DNA of 64,000 nt, from the NCBI RefSeq assembly GCF_024529955.1, contig NZ_AP024854.1, positions 2,170,001-2,234,000 on the forward strand, given 5' to 3'. The position numbers and the translations under genes were made by a program. Positions 38,040 through 47,817 of this stretch are shown in pieces. Under the pieces are notes generated by a model. That model was not told where the DNA came from and made no database searches. It saw nothing but the letters and a program-made list of their open reading frames with translations. Source of the stretch: Photobacterium toruni (GTDB taxonomy: Bacteria > Pseudomonadota > Gammaproteobacteria > Enterobacterales > Vibrionaceae). Position 1 is the first letter of the stretch. Every line of letters starts with the position of its first letter.

Positions 38040-39764
38040 ATGATTTCAGGTATCCTGGCGTCTCCTGGTATTGCTTTCGGTAAAGCATTGCTATTGCAAG
38101 AAGAAGAGATTGTTTTAAACAAAACTCCAATCGCTGCAGACCAGATTGATAACGAAATTCAACGTTTCTTCGACGCTCGAAAAAAATCTTCTGAGCAACT
38201 TGAAGTTATCAAAGAAAAAGCACGTGTCACCTTTGGTGAAGAGAAAGAAGCCATCTTTGAAGGTCACATCATGTTGCTTGAAGATGAGGAGCTAGAAGAA
38301 GAAATCATAGCCCTTATTAAAGATAAGCATTCAGCTGATTATGCGATTTATTCGATCATTGAAGAGCAAGCACAAACTCTTGAATCTCTTGATGACGAAT
38401 ACTTAAAAGAACGTGCAAGTGATATCCGTGATATCGGTAGCCGTTTTGTTAAGAACGCATTAGGCATCAATGTTATTAATTTAAGTGCTATTGATGAGCA
38501 GGTAATTTTAGTTGCTAACGACTTAACGCCGTCAGAAACAGCACAAATTAATCTAGAGTTCGTTCTTGGCTTTATTACTGATATCGGTGGTCGTACTTCA
38601 CACACCTCTATCATGGCGCGTTCACTAGAAATTCCTGCGATTGTAGGTACAAATAATATTACATCTTTAGTTAAGAATGGCGACATGCTTGTTCTTGATG
38701 CAATCAATAATCAGATTGTTATCAACCCAACTGAAGATGAACTAAACAAATTTAAAGCTATCCGTGATGCTGATAAAGCAGAGCAAGAAGAATTAGCAAA
38801 GCTAAAAGATCTTCCAGCTATTACACTTGATGGCAAGCAAGTTGAAGTATGTGGTAACATCGGTACAGTTAAAGACTGTAATGGTGTAAGCCGTAACGGT
38901 GGCGAAGGCGTTGGTCTATACCGTACTGAATTCTTGTTTATGGACCGTGATTCTCTGCCAACAGAAGAAGAACAGTACCAAGCATATAAAGAAGTTGCAG
39001 AAGCAATGCATGGCGAACCAGTGATTATCCGTACTATGGATATCGGTGGTGATAAAGATCTACCTTACTTAGATCTTCCTAAAGAAATGAACCCATTCTT
39101 GGGTTGGCGTGCAATTCGTATCAGCCTAGATCGTCGTGAAATTCTTCGTGACCAATTCCGTGCTATTCTGCGTGCGTCAGCACACGGTAAAGTACGTATC
39201 ATGTTCCCGATGATTATTTCGGTTGAAGAAGTACGTACACTAAAAGCGGCTATTGAAGAATTTAAGGTTGAATTAACTGCTGAAGGTTTAGCGTTTGACG
39301 CTAATATCGAGATCGGTGTTATGGTTGAAACACCAGCAGCCGCAGCGATTGCACACCACTTAGCGAAAGAAGTTTCTTTCTTTAGTATTGGTACCAACGA
39401 TTTAACCCAGTATACTCTAGCAGTTGACCGTGGTAATGAGCTTATCTCTCATCTCTACAATCCACTATCGCCTGCAGTACTTACTGTGATCAAGCAAGTT
39501 ATTGATGCTTCTCACGTTGAAGGTAAGTGGACAGGTATGTGTGGTGAACTTGCTGGCGACGAACGTGCAACCCTACTATTACTAGGTATGGGTCTGGACG
39601 AGTTCAGCATGAGTGCTATTTCGATTCCTCGCGTTAAGAAAGTTATCCGTAATGCTAACTTTGCTGACGTTAAAGCAATGGCAGAGTATGCATTAACTCT
39701 TCCAACAGCGGCAGAAATTGAAGAGCACGTAGAAAAATTCATCGCAGAAAAAACCATCTGCTAA
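38040..39764 (+). CDS. ptsI: PTS enzyme I
   Basis: Phosphoenolpyruvate:protein phosphotransferase, 574 aa, cytoplasmic. The phosphorylated His is in [20 protein letters not shown]. The PEP-binding C-terminal barrel shows [24 protein letters not shown] and the cysteine loop [10 protein letters not shown]. It transfers phosphate to HPr. It lies 55 bp after ptsH and upstream of crr. Confidence 0.98.
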   Translation: MISGILASPGIAFGKALLLQEEEIVLNKTPIAADQIDNEIQRFFDARKKSSEQLEVIKEKARVTFGEEKEAIFEGHIMLLEDEELEEEIIALIKDKHSADYAIYSIIEEQAQTLESLDDEYLKERASDIRDIGSRFVKNALGINVINLSAIDEQVILVANDLTPSETAQINLEFVLGFITDIGGRTSHTSIMARSLEIPAIVGTNNITSLVKNGDMLVLDAINNQIVINPTEDELNKFKAIRDADKAEQEELAKLKDLPAITLDGKQVEVCGNIGTVKDCNGVSRNGGEGVGLYRTEFLFMDRDSLPTEEEQYQAYKEVAEAMHGEPVIIRTMDIGGDKDLPYLDLPKEMNPFLGWRAIRISLDRREILRDQFRAILRASAHGKVRIMFPMIISVEEVRTLKAAIEEFKVELTAEGLAFDANIEIGVMVETPAAAAIAHHLAKEVSFFSIGTNDLTQYTLAVDRGNELISHLYNPLSPAVLTVIKQVIDASHVEGKWTGMCGELAGDERATLLLLGMGLDEFSMSAISIPRVKKVIRNANFADVKAMAEYALTLPTAAEIEEHVEKFIAEKTIC

Positions 39765-39809
39765 TAAAATATAGCTGCAGATAAAATAACAACGCTTAGG
39801 AGCAACGAT

Positions 39810-40319
39810 ATGGGCCTGTTTGACAAATTAAAGAAAATGGTTTCTGACGACAGCAGTGAAGCTAGTGTAATTGAAATTATCGCACCACTTTCTGGCGAAA
39901 TCGTTAACATCGAAGATGTGCCTGATGTAGTATTTGCTGAAAAAATTGTTGGTGATGGTATTGCTATCAAACCAACTGGCAACAAAATGGTTGCACCAGT
40001 AAACGGTACTATCGGTAAGATTTTTGAAACTAACCACGCTTTCTCTATTGAGTCTGACGATGGCATCGAGCTTTTTGTTCACTTCGGTATTGATACTGTT
40101 GAACTTAAAGGCGAAGGTTTTACTCGCATCGCTGAAGAAGGCCAAACTGTTAAAGTTGGCGACACTATCATCGAATTCGATCTTGCACTTCTAGAAGAGA
40201 AAGCTAAGTCAACATTGACACCAGTTGTTATCTCTAACATGGATGAGATCAAAGAGCTAATCAAGCTATCTGGTGCTGTAAACGTTGGTGAAACACCAGT
40301 ACTACGCATCAAGAAATAA
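39810..40319 (+). CDS. crr: PTS glucose-specific enzyme EIIA (Crr)
   Basis: Soluble EIIA-Glc, 169 aa. The phosphorylated His is in [17 protein letters not shown] and a second active-site His in TNHAFSIES. It phosphorylates EIICB-Glc and is the central signal of catabolite repression and inducer exclusion. In E. coli the unphosphorylated form also binds FrsA; an frsA gene lies in this window at 56684-57943. A strong terminator follows. Confidence 0.98.
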   Translation: MGLFDKLKKMVSDDSSEASVIEIIAPLSGEIVNIEDVPDVVFAEKIVGDGIAIKPTGNKMVAPVNGTIGKIFETNHAFSIESDDGIELFVHFGIDTVELKGEGFTRIAEEGQTVKVGDTIIEFDLALLEEKAKSTLTPVVISNMDEIKELIKLSGAVNVGETPVLRIKK

Positions 40320-40335
40320 GATAGTTAATATCTTA

Positions 40336-40370
40336 ATAAAAAACGCAGCTTTCTAGCTGCGTTTTTTTAT
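40336..40370 (+). terminator. Rho-independent terminator after crr
   Basis: AACGCAGCT pairs with AGCTGCGTT around TTCT and is followed by a run of seven T. Confidence 0.93.
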
Positions 40371-40694
40371 GTTTATGATAAACCAGTTTCTGTCTATAAA
40401 AGCCCATCAAACCGTCTCTGTGAGACTTTATCTATTCATCTTAAATAGATGTATCTAAAATTATTAAGCCGCTCATAGGTAATATCAACACCGTTAATCA
40501 AATGATTATCTATTGCCCTTGCGAGTATTCGCTCTTGAAAATGTAGTGGTACATGAAATTAGGTCAGAAGCGGGTAGTGCTTGATATAATAAGGTCAACA
40601 TTATTGCTTCTATTTATAAGCAGCCATAAAAAAACGCCACTATAAAATAGTCGCGTTTCTTATTCATTATCGTAACCCATATTTAATTGATGGC
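40371..40694. other. Spacer between crr and the 138-aa gene
   Basis: It contains a perfect inverted repeat ATCTATT-CATCTTA-AATAGAT near 40431-40451 and a minus-strand terminator at 40626-40660. On the minus strand, about 40430-40550 reads as a 38-codon stop-free stretch without a start codon that looks protein-like; it may be a gene remnant or chance. Nothing else was recognised. Confidence 0.4.
40626..40662 (-). terminator. Rho-independent terminator after the 138-aa gene
   Basis: AAACGC-ACTAT pairs with ATAGT-GCGTTT with one internal mismatch. On the minus strand it is followed by seven U. Confidence 0.75.
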
Positions 40695-41111
40695 TTATGC
40701 GGTCATCACCTCTACTTGTAATTTAACATGCTCGCAATTAGGCTCACCTGACTCAAATAGTATTGGCATATTTAATCCAGTCGATAATGTTTGTGCCAAA
40801 ATAGTTCGCCAGCCACCATCATCTAACCGTTCTTGTACTTGTAGTGCAATACTCACACTTTCAGCTGAGACATCTAACAATTGCGCACTACCCACAACTT
40901 CACGGTATAAATGATGATTGTCTTGGCTCAAACCTTCAAAAAAGATCGTTTCTTCACCGGGTAACAGTGACAATGATGTATTAACCGTTTGTCGTAGTCG
41001 ACAAGCACTATGCATTTCAAAACTGACATCTAACAGCCAATCCGCCATTGCTAACGGACTCAATAATGTACTTAGAAATAATTGCCCTTTATCTATTACT
41101 GACTTTTCCAT
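40695..41111 (-). CDS. Uncharacterised protein (138 aa)
   Basis: I do not recognise the family. No signal peptide or membrane helix is evident and the composition is that of a small soluble protein. Notable segments are PLAMADWLLDVSFEMHSACR, LLPGEETIFFEGLSQDNHHL and ERLDDGGWRTILAQTL. It follows the DUF2919 gene by 19 bp on the same strand, so the two probably form an operon and may act together at the membrane. The open frame, normal base use and position with a terminator argue for a real gene. Confidence 0.75.
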   Translation of the reverse strand: MEKSVIDKGQLFLSTLLSPLAMADWLLDVSFEMHSACRLRQTVNTSLSLLPGEETIFFEGLSQDNHHLYREVVGSAQLLDVSAESVSIALQVQERLDDGGWRTILAQTLSTGLNMPILFESGEPNCEHVKLQVEVMTA

Positions 41112-41130
41112 TACGACTACCTCTTACAAT

Positions 41131-41577
41131 CTAATGTGCAAACACATCTTTTACTCGCGTGCTTCGTACTAGATATAATCCTAGCCAAACGGTTAATAAC
41201 AAGGTTAATGCACGTACCCAAGAAAATGCACCTTGACTCAACACGAGATGATATATTTGCAAAGCAAAATCGATACTATAAACGGCTATTAGTAATTTTT
41301 TTCCATGCCGCCACAGATAATGTATAACTTTATTATTATTACTACGCTGACCTGATAACCACATCAACAATAGAGATGGGCTTCCCAACACCATGCCTAT
41401 ATAAAGTGTCTCTCGCAGCGGATAAATCAATTCAAGTAGTTGCCCACCTTGAGTTCGACTAACACCCGCCATGATAAAAATTACCAATGCTTTCGCATTA
41501 AAAATCAGCGCTAGCCATAGCATCTTATTTAATTTTAACTGCCCATGATCATCATAAGCATTAATAGGATAAAGCAA
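41131..41577 (-). CDS. DUF2919 family membrane protein
   Basis: 148 aa with about four hydrophobic helices: LWLALIFNAKALVIFIMAGV, LYIGMVLGSPSLLLMWLSG, a helix near LLIAVYSIDFALQIYHLVL, and ALTLLLTVWLGLYLV. The length, helix number and N-terminal 'YPINAYDDHGQLKLNKMLWL' fit the DUF2919 family of gammaproteobacterial inner-membrane proteins. Its function is unknown. It is the first gene of a two-gene unit with the 138-aa protein. Confidence 0.8.
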   Translation of the reverse strand: MLYPINAYDDHGQLKLNKMLWLALIFNAKALVIFIMAGVSRTQGGQLLELIYPLRETLYIGMVLGSPSLLLMWLSGQRSNNNKVIHYLWRHGKKLLIAVYSIDFALQIYHLVLSQGAFSWVRALTLLLTVWLGLYLVRSTRVKDVFAH

Positions 41578-42020
41578 CCAACTTTCCTCTTACCTGTTCA
41601 ACTCGACACACATTAATTTAAGATAACATCAACACACTATGGCTTAATTTCGACTGTAATCGATCAACGTATATTAAGTACTATTTAAGCGTTATTTTTG
41701 TGGAATACCGCACTTTTCATTTATATATATTGCCATGTAAGTCACGTTTTTTGATCTAAAACCAACAAGATATGGTCATTTATTAACCGTTACATATTCA
41801 AAAAACAACTCAGTAAATTCTTTCTAATCATAAAGTTACAATATGAATATAGTATTAACACTATATTCATCTAAAACTGGAATTTTCATACAAAAAACCA
41901 TAAATATATAAATTTCAATATATATAACAACAATCACACATGCGACAACACTGCTGCTAAAATAAAGTAATCAGATATAATCCTCTTAATTATTACTTAT
42001 CAATAAGGTCATTAATCTAT
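41578..42020. other. AT-rich divergent spacer with palindrome
   Basis: Gene-free region between the DUF2919 gene (minus) and the DUF2956 gene (plus). The only clear structure is a perfect 11-bp inverted repeat, ATGAATATAGT at 41843-41853 and ACTATATTCAT at 41860-41870, with a 6-nt spacer. It has no T run, so an operator is more likely than a terminator. Confidence 0.5.
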
Positions 42021-42371
42021 ATGGCGACCATGAAAAAGAACACAGCACCTTCTGCAGAAACACAGATAGAAGCATTACGAGTTGCTAAAGCCACACAAAA
42101 AGAAGGTCAAACCAAAGAGCAAACTAAACTGATCGCACAAGGCATTCAAAAGGGAATTGAGCAATATAAAAAACAACAAAAAGCCAAAGCGAGAGAACGC
42201 GATAAATTAAAGAAAAAAACAATACAATCTAAAAATAATCAGTCAACAATTAGTGATAATTCACTACCAACGCCACAAATTATTTATAAACAACATTGGC
42301 TACCTTGGGGAATTATTGTGGTTTCTTGGGTGAGTTTTGGGGCTTATTTAGCGTATACCGGTACACTATAA
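42021..42371 (+). CDS. DUF2956 family protein
   Basis: 116 aa: a long basic, Lys/Gln-rich helix (AKATQKEGQTKEQTKLIAQG, IEQYKKQQKAKARERDKLKK) followed by one C-terminal membrane segment (PWGIIVVSWVSFGAYLAYTG). This layout fits the DUF2956 family, a tail-anchored-like protein with a cytoplasmic charged domain. Function is unknown. An alternative ATG lies at 42030. Its stop overlaps the start of the DUF1499 gene (TAATG). Confidence 0.82.
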   Translation: MATMKKNTAPSAETQIEALRVAKATQKEGQTKEQTKLIAQGIQKGIEQYKKQQKAKARERDKLKKKTIQSKNNQSTISDNSLPTPQIIYKQHWLPWGIIVVSWVSFGAYLAYTGTL

Positions 42372-42838
42372 TGAGAGTAAATATGAGAATTTTTGGCTTT
42401 ATAACAGTCTTAAGTGGATTAATCAGTGGCTGTGCTGACCCACAATCAACGCCATGGCAGCGTCAAATAGACACGCCCTGCGATAATAAATCCCATTGTG
42501 TATCAACTACCGAACAACGCGAAAAGTTTAAATTAGCCCCTTTTACGCTGACTGACAAAGGTATACAAAAATGGTCAGATATTATTATGATTGCTCAAAC
42601 ACTGCCAGGAGCAAAACTAATAGAACAAGATGATCATTATTTTCATCTTGAAGTTCATAGTGCTGTGTTTGGATTTATTGACGATTTTGAAGTAAGACAA
42701 CAAGACCAACAACTACAAGTCAGATCTATTTCCCGTAGTGGCTATTCTGATTTTGGTGTAAACCGTAAGCGAGCTCAGCAATTTAGACAATTATTAGTTG
42801 AGCAACAACTAATACACGATACATCCACCAGCAACTAA
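42371..42838 (+). CDS. DUF1499 family lipoprotein
   Basis: 155 aa with signal peptide and lipobox LISGC (Cys near residue 19). The DUF1499 core is visible: WSDIIMIAQTLPGAKLIEQD, HYFHLEVHSAVFGFIDDFE, and RSISRSGYSDFGVNRKRAQQ. Function is unknown. The start overlaps the previous stop by one base, so the two genes are coupled. A second in-frame ATG at 42383 is an alternative start. It is convergent with the nap operon. Confidence 0.85.
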   Translation: MRVNMRIFGFITVLSGLISGCADPQSTPWQRQIDTPCDNKSHCVSTTEQREKFKLAPFTLTDKGIQKWSDIIMIAQTLPGAKLIEQDDHYFHLEVHSAVFGFIDDFEVRQQDQQLQVRSISRSGYSDFGVNRKRAQQFRQLLVEQQLIHDTSTSN

Positions 42839-42850
42839 TATGCCTATAAC

Positions 42851-42898
42851 AAAAAAACCATGATTGCCCTAGTCTTCACTATTGCAATCATGGTTTAA
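42851..42898 (-). terminator. Rho-independent terminator of the nap operon
   Basis: AACCATGATTGC (42856-42867) pairs perfectly with GCAATCATGGTT (42884-42895). On the minus strand it is followed by seven U. Confidence 0.88.
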
Positions 42899-42918
42899 AG
42901 GTCATGTTTTATGGTTAT

Positions 42919-43056
42919 TTAATCAAGTGTTTTATCTTTACCTAACGACAGTAGCCATACAGACACCGCAGCCACTGCAATAAAGCCGGCCAAGATAATC
43001 ACTGGCATTGCAGCATAGCCAAGAACGTGCCAAATTACGGATTCTAACGTACTCAT
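42919..43056 (-). CDS. Short single-span membrane protein downstream of napC (45 aa, TIGR02808-like)
   Basis: A 45-codon gene with a strong Shine-Dalgarno (AAGGAGAAATT before ATG). It encodes MSTLESVIWHVLGYAAMPVI then a continuous hydrophobic segment (ILAGFIAVAAVSVWLLSL) and a short charged tail GKDKTLD. It lies 19 bp after the napC stop and before the operon terminator, so it is very likely the last nap gene. A short protein of this kind (TIGR02808) is known near nap genes in vibrios; its role is unknown. I recognise it from memory, and no search was done. Confidence 0.82.
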   Translation of the reverse strand: MSTLESVIWHVLGYAAMPVIILAGFIAVAAVSVWLLSLGKDKTLD

Positions 43057-43075
43057 AATTTCTCCTTCGTGCTTA

Positions 43076-43651
43076 TTACTGCCATCCAGCTACATCTTTC
43101 ATATCAGGCAATTTGTGGGCAATCCCTTTATGGCAATCGACACATGTTTTATCACCCGAAGCCAATGCCGTTGAGTGTTGTTTTACACTACGTGGACCTT
43201 GTTCCGAAAAATCCATATATTCAAATTTATGACAATTTCGACATTCTTGAGAATTATTGTCTTTCATTCGCTTCCATTCACGTTCAGCTAAATGACCTCG
43301 TCGAGCTTCAAATTTTTCTTGAGTGTCAATCGTACCCATCATATGTGCTACAATTTCTTTGGATGCCTGCACCTTACGCACAATTTTATCGGTCCAATTA
43401 TGCGGCACATGACAATCTGAACAAATCGCTCTCACACCTGAACGGTTTGAAAAGTGAATCGTCTCTTGAATTTCCTTAACGATTGGCGCATGACACCCAG
43501 CACAGAATTCTTCACTATTGGTTTTTTCCATTCCGGTGTTAAATGCACCCCAGAACAATAACCCACCAATAAATCCCATAAACAGCACTAATCCAACCGC
43601 GACTTTGCTAGGGGTTTTTAATCGTAGCCAAAATGTTTTTAATAACTTCAT
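43076..43651 (-). CDS. napC: Cytochrome c-type quinol dehydrogenase NapC
   Basis: Membrane-anchored tetraheme cytochrome passing electrons from quinol to NapB, 191 aa. The N-terminal membrane helix is VAVGLVLFMGFIGGLLFW. Four CxxCH motifs are present: CAGCH, CSDCH, CRNCH and CVDCH. It is downstream of napB. No napG/napH genes are present, so NapC is the likely only electron entry. Confidence 0.97.
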   Translation of the reverse strand: MKLLKTFWLRLKTPSKVAVGLVLFMGFIGGLLFWGAFNTGMEKTNSEEFCAGCHAPIVKEIQETIHFSNRSGVRAICSDCHVPHNWTDKIVRKVQASKEIVAHMMGTIDTQEKFEARRGHLAEREWKRMKDNNSQECRNCHKFEYMDFSEQGPRSVKQHSTALASGDKTCVDCHKGIAHKLPDMKDVAGWQ

Positions 43652-43678
43652 ATATAGCCTCTCTCCTTTTGGCTATGA

Positions 43679-44179
43679 CTAGCGCAATGCATTTACACGT
43701 TTGAAGTCATTTTCAACCAATGGCTTTGCATCCGCCTGTGGTACATGACATTGTTGGCAAAAATAACGGCTAGGCGATACATCTGAAAGTACTTGCCCTT
43801 CTTGTGGTGCAATATAATGTGTTACGCTAATTTTTGTTGCCCCCATCTCTTTGGCATTTTTCCAACTGTGACAGGCTAAACACTTATTAGCATTAAGTGA
43901 TACTTCATAGTTACGAATAGTATGAGGAATTAACGGCGGTTGATAAACATAATCACTATCAATCACACCTTGATCTCTCGGGTAACGCTTCATTGGATCT
44001 GCTGGGCGTGTCGTTTCTAATTCGGCTAATCCACGCAGTGACTCTAATCCTCCGATTCCACCTGGATTAGATATTTCAATTTTAGTTGCTGCAGGTGCAA
44101 CATTAGCAGGCTCTTCACTGTGTACCGTACCTGCTATTAATGCACTGACAGCTAGTAACGCTAATAGAATTCTTTTCAT
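43679..44179 (-). CDS. napB: Periplasmic diheme cytochrome NapB
   Basis: Electron-transfer subunit of periplasmic nitrate reductase, 166 aa from the start at 44179 (GGAG 6 nt upstream; the frame extends to 44221). The signal peptide (LLALLAVSALIAGTVHS) is followed by two heme sites, CLACH and CQQCH. The conserved segment is YVYQPPLIPHTIRNYEVSLN. It receives electrons from NapC and feeds NapA. Confidence 0.97.
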   Translation of the reverse strand: MKRILLALLAVSALIAGTVHSEEPANVAPAATKIEISNPGGIGGLESLRGLAELETTRPADPMKRYPRDQGVIDSDYVYQPPLIPHTIRNYEVSLNANKCLACHSWKNAKEMGATKISVTHYIAPQEGQVLSDVSPSRYFCQQCHVPQADAKPLVENDFKRVNALR

Positions 44180-44247
44180 GATGTTCTCCGCCAACTGGCT
44201 AATTCTTAGAATGGCGAACAAAATATTATTGTTCGCCTTAAGCAGAT

Positions 44248-46734
44248 TTAAACCTTACTAATTTTTATTGGGCATTTTTTATAATCAGTCTGCTTAGAAA
44301 GCGGATCTGTCGCATCCAGTATTAATTTATTAACTAGAATATGAGCATCAAAAAATGGCACAAAAACTAAACCAATAGGCGGACGATTTCGACCGCGAGT
44401 TTCAACTCGGCAACGGACTTCACCACGGCGCGAAGCAAGTAAAACTTCATCACCTCGACGTAAACCACGGTTTTTTGCATCATCCGGATGGATATAACAC
44501 AGCGCATCAGGTACTGCTTTATACAGTTCAGGAACACGACGCGTCATCGTACCTGTATGCCAATGTTCTAACACTCGACCAGTACATAACCACATATCAT
44601 ATTCATTATCTGGTACTTCTGGCGGTGCTTCATACGGTGCAAAAATAATTAAAGCTTTACCATCTGGCTTACCATAAAAGTCCCAATCAGAGCCTTTCTT
44701 CGCATATGGATCAGAGCCTTCTTTAAAGCGCCATAATGTTTCTTTACCATCAACAACAGGCCAGCGTAAACCGCGGACTTGATGATAAGTATCGTACGGT
44801 GCTAAATCATGACCATGATCACGACCGAACATTGCGTACTCTTCAAATAAACCTTTTTGAACATAATAACCCTGCGACTGGGCATCATCGTTAAGTTCTT
44901 GAGCTTCACTTAATGGGAAGTTATCAACTTGACCATTACGGAATAAAACATCGTACATAGTTTTACCACGATACTGTGGCATTTTGTTTAGTAGCGCCTC
45001 ATCCCACACTTCTTCAACATTAAAGCGCTTTGAGAACTCCATGATTTGCCATAAATCAGATTTAGCATCACCTGACGCTTTTACCTGTTGATACCAAACT
45101 TGAGTTCGACGCTCAGCATTACCATACGCACCTTCTTTTTCTACCCACATTGCGGTTGGTAAAATCAAATCAGACGCCTGAGCAGTTGCTGTTGGATACG
45201 GATCAGAACAGACAATAAAGTTTTTAGGATTACGATAACCCGGCAAGCGTTCAGTATTAATATTTGGACCCGCTTGCATATTGTTATTACACATTACCCA
45301 GTAAGCATTAAGCTTTCCGTCTTTAAGCATGCGATCTTGGACGACTGCATGATAACCAGGTTTTGGTGGAATTGTACCTTCTGGTAATTTCCAAATTTTT
45401 TCAGCTATCGCGCGATGCTTAGGGTTTGTAACCACCATATCTGCAGGTAAACGGTGTGAGAAAGTACCCACTTCACGAGCCGTACCACATGCTGATGGCT
45501 GACCTGTTAATGAAAATGGGCTATTCCCTGGTGTTGATATTTTACCCGTTAACAAATGTAGGTTATAAACTAAGCTGTTCATCCATACACCACGAGTATG
45601 TTGATTCATACCCATCGTCCACAGAGACATCACTTTTAACTTTGGATCCGCGTAATATTTAGCTAACTCAATTAATTTTTCTGGTTCAACGCCTGACATT
45701 TCTGACGCTTTCTCAACCGTATAATCAGCAACTGATGCTTTATATTCTTCAAACGTCATCGGGAACATCTCGCCCGAATTAGGATTTTCAGCTTTCACTT
45801 GAAGAGGATCATCATCCCGTAAACCGTAACCGATATCGGTTTGAGCGCGCTTAAAATGAGTATGCTTATTAACAAAGTCCCAGTTAACCGCATCATTTTG
45901 AATAATGTAATTAGCGATAAAATTGGCAATGACAAGATCAGTTTGAGGATTGAAAATCATACCATTATCAGCCAATTCAAATGAACGATGCTGGTAGGTA
46001 GAAAGCACATTAACTTTTACATGAGGATGACTTAAACGACGATCAGTAATACGCGTCCATAATATTGGATGCATCTCAGCCATGTTTGAGCCCCAAAGGA
46101 CAAACACATCTGCATGTTCAAAATCGTCATAACAGCCCATCGGCTCATCAATACCAAAAGTACGCATAAACGCACCAACTGCTGAAGCCATACAGTGACG
46201 AGCATTGGGATCGATATTATTTGAACGGAAACCCGCTTTCATCATTTTAGATGCAGCATAACCTTCCATTACAGTCCACTGACCAGAACCAAACATACCA
46301 ATGCTTGATGGACCATTTTCTTTTAATGCTGCTTTCCATTTTTCAGCCATGATATCAAAAGCTTGATCCCAAGATATTGGCGTAAAATCTCCATTCTTAT
46401 CATATTTACCGTCGGTCATACGAAGCATGGGTGTTTGTAAGCGATCTTTGCCGTACATAATTTTTGAAAGGAAATAACCTTTAATACAGTTAAGCCCTTT
46501 ATTTACTGGCGCTTTAGGATCTCCTTGTGTTGCAACCACGCGACCGTTTTGAGTTCCGACTAAAACAGAGCAACCAGTGCCACAAAAACGACAAGGCGCT
46601 TTATCCCATTTAATCTCAGTCTCATCAGAACTCACAATTAAATTCGTCGCAGATGCTGGTAACGAAATCCCCGCTACCGCAGCAGCTGATGCTGCAGCAT
46701 TTGCTTTCACAAATGCTCTTCTTGTCATTTTCAT
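44248..46734 (-). CDS. napA: Periplasmic nitrate reductase catalytic subunit NapA
   Basis: Molybdenum (bis-MGD) nitrate reductase, 828 aa, exported by Tat. The twin-arginine signal is [20 protein letters not shown]. The 4Fe-4S cluster cysteines are in [10 protein letters not shown], with a fourth in [10 protein letters not shown]. The Mo-ligand Cys lies in [10 protein letters not shown]. The C-terminal dinucleotide-binding domain ends CPIKISKV. Its ATG overlaps the napD stop (ATGA), so translation is coupled to its maturation chaperone. Confidence 0.98.
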   Translation of the reverse strand: MKMTRRAFVKANAAASAAAVAGISLPASATNLIVSSDETEIKWDKAPCRFCGTGCSVLVGTQNGRVVATQGDPKAPVNKGLNCIKGYFLSKIMYGKDRLQTPMLRMTDGKYDKNGDFTPISWDQAFDIMAEKWKAALKENGPSSIGMFGSGQWTVMEGYAASKMMKAGFRSNNIDPNARHCMASAVGAFMRTFGIDEPMGCYDDFEHADVFVLWGSNMAEMHPILWTRITDRRLSHPHVKVNVLSTYQHRSFELADNGMIFNPQTDLVIANFIANYIIQNDAVNWDFVNKHTHFKRAQTDIGYGLRDDDPLQVKAENPNSGEMFPMTFEEYKASVADYTVEKASEMSGVEPEKLIELAKYYADPKLKVMSLWTMGMNQHTRGVWMNSLVYNLHLLTGKISTPGNSPFSLTGQPSACGTAREVGTFSHRLPADMVVTNPKHRAIAEKIWKLPEGTIPPKPGYHAVVQDRMLKDGKLNAYWVMCNNNMQAGPNINTERLPGYRNPKNFIVCSDPYPTATAQASDLILPTAMWVEKEGAYGNAERRTQVWYQQVKASGDAKSDLWQIMEFSKRFNVEEVWDEALLNKMPQYRGKTMYDVLFRNGQVDNFPLSEAQELNDDAQSQGYYVQKGLFEEYAMFGRDHGHDLAPYDTYHQVRGLRWPVVDGKETLWRFKEGSDPYAKKGSDWDFYGKPDGKALIIFAPYEAPPEVPDNEYDMWLCTGRVLEHWHTGTMTRRVPELYKAVPDALCYIHPDDAKNRGLRRGDEVLLASRRGEVRCRVETRGRNRPPIGLVFVPFFDAHILVNKLILDATDPLSKQTDYKKCPIKISKV

Positions 46735-47003
46735 AGCTTACCCTCAGCTTGTAGATCGTAATGCTCAATATGGTGATAGACCAAAAAAGTGATTAACACA
46801 TGGTCTAAATTATTAATTTTATCTATTGCCTCTGTTACGTAGCCTTGGTTCTCTGTCTCAAGTACTACGATAATTTTACCTTCTTCACTTGTCGCAGGAA
46901 TTTCTGTGTTTGGGATTGCTAAAATCTGTTGGCTAATCGTTGCTATATATTGTGGCTTAACGTGAACGATAAGGCTTGAGGTATGCACTTCATTTAATGT
47001 CAT
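46731..47003 (-). CDS. napD: NapA maturation chaperone NapD
   Basis: Cytoplasmic ferredoxin-fold chaperone binding the NapA Tat signal peptide, 90 aa. Typical features are [20 protein letters not shown], the segment [20 protein letters not shown] and a helix [16 protein letters not shown]. It is between napF and napA and overlaps napA by 4 bp. Confidence 0.94.
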   Translation of the reverse strand: MTLNEVHTSSLIVHVKPQYIATISQQILAIPNTEIPATSEEGKIIVVLETENQGYVTEAIDKINNLDHVLITFLVYHHIEHYDLQAEGKL

Positions 47004-47030
47004 GTTTACTCTCTAAATAATTCTTTAAAT

Positions 47031-47549
47031 TTAAGGCGTTATCATTTCAATCGCAGCCACTGGACAACCATCTATACACGCCCCACAGCCATTACAATCT
47101 GGCTGTTTAATAACGGGCAAGGCAACTTTTGCCACTTGTAAAGAAAAAGTGATTGCTTGTGTTTCACATTGATCACCACAACTACGACATTCAATATTAT
47201 TCAATGCAATACACGATGAATTAATCGTGGCGATTTGTGACCATGGCAATTGATGTTGAGGTTCAAATAAAGGTTCAGGGCATATAGCTGCACATTGATA
47301 ACAAAAACTGCATTCACCTTCCCCATGATGAAAATCCACCATCGGAAAACCACCGTCGCCTTTAACAATGATCTTTGTTTGACAAGCATCAACACAAGCA
47401 TTGCAACGCAAACAATGATCAGTAAATGTTTGTTTATCCTTTATCCAAGGTAAATATTGCTGTTGAGATGGCTGTTTACGAGTAAAAAAACCTCGACGCG
47501 AACGATTAATCACAGCCCTCTCCTTATATTTACTGATTAATGGCAACAA
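47031..47549 (-). CDS. napF: Ferredoxin-type protein NapF
   Basis: Cytoplasmic iron-sulfur protein involved in NapA maturation, 172 aa. Cysteine-rich ferredoxin motifs are CLRCNACVDAC, CSFCYQCAAICPEP, CRSCGDQCETQ and CNGCGACIDGC. The N-terminus has NRSRRGFFTRK. It is the first gene of the nap operon; the promoter region with NarP and FNR-like sites lies 78-121 bp upstream. Confidence 0.95.
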   Translation of the reverse strand: MLPLISKYKERAVINRSRRGFFTRKQPSQQQYLPWIKDKQTFTDHCLRCNACVDACQTKIIVKGDGGFPMVDFHHGEGECSFCYQCAAICPEPLFEPQHQLPWSQIATINSSCIALNNIECRSCGDQCETQAITFSLQVAKVALPVIKQPDCNGCGACIDGCPVAAIEMITP

Positions 47550-47626
47550 ATTACTTTATTGATAGCCATTCACTTTCTATTAATTTTCTTTTACGTTATT
47601 TTTAAATATCGTCATAACCACGAACA

Positions 47627-47642
47627 TACCCATTAAGGGGTA
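47627..47642. promoter_or_regulatory. NarP/NarL-type 7-2-7 site
   Basis: TACCCATTAAGGGGTA is a perfect match to the inverted heptamer pair TACYYMT-NN-AKRRGTA recognised by NarP/NarL. It lies in the napF-narQ divergent region, 78-93 bp from the napF start codon. Confidence 0.85.
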
Positions 47643-47656
47643 ATTAGCGCGATTTA

Positions 47657-47670
47657 TTGTTCTAGATCAA
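47657..47670. promoter_or_regulatory. FNR-like site
   Basis: TTGTTCTAGATCAA matches TTGAT-N4-ATCAA at 9 of 10 defined bases. Its centre is 29 bp from the NarP site centre and further from napF, the same order as at the E. coli napF promoter (there about 20 bp apart). Confidence 0.72.
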
Positions 47671-47817
47671 AAAAATACCATGGATAACCTCTGATTTTTT
47701 ATAATTTTATCGCATAATCATTCACGATATTACAAATGGCTGTCATATCTATATATCTATAGCTGTTAAATCCTTTTTTTACTCATATTTTTTCATATGT
47801 CAGGTGGTTAACAATTA

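Noticed and set aside
40430-40560. Remnant of a coding gene on the minus strand downstream of crr
   Set aside because: A 38-codon stop-free stretch looks protein-like but has no start codon, ribosome-binding site or recognised family; chance cannot be excluded.
41748-41764. FNR-like site TTGATCTAAAACCAA upstream of the DUF2956 gene
   Set aside because: The second half-site is out of register and mismatched.
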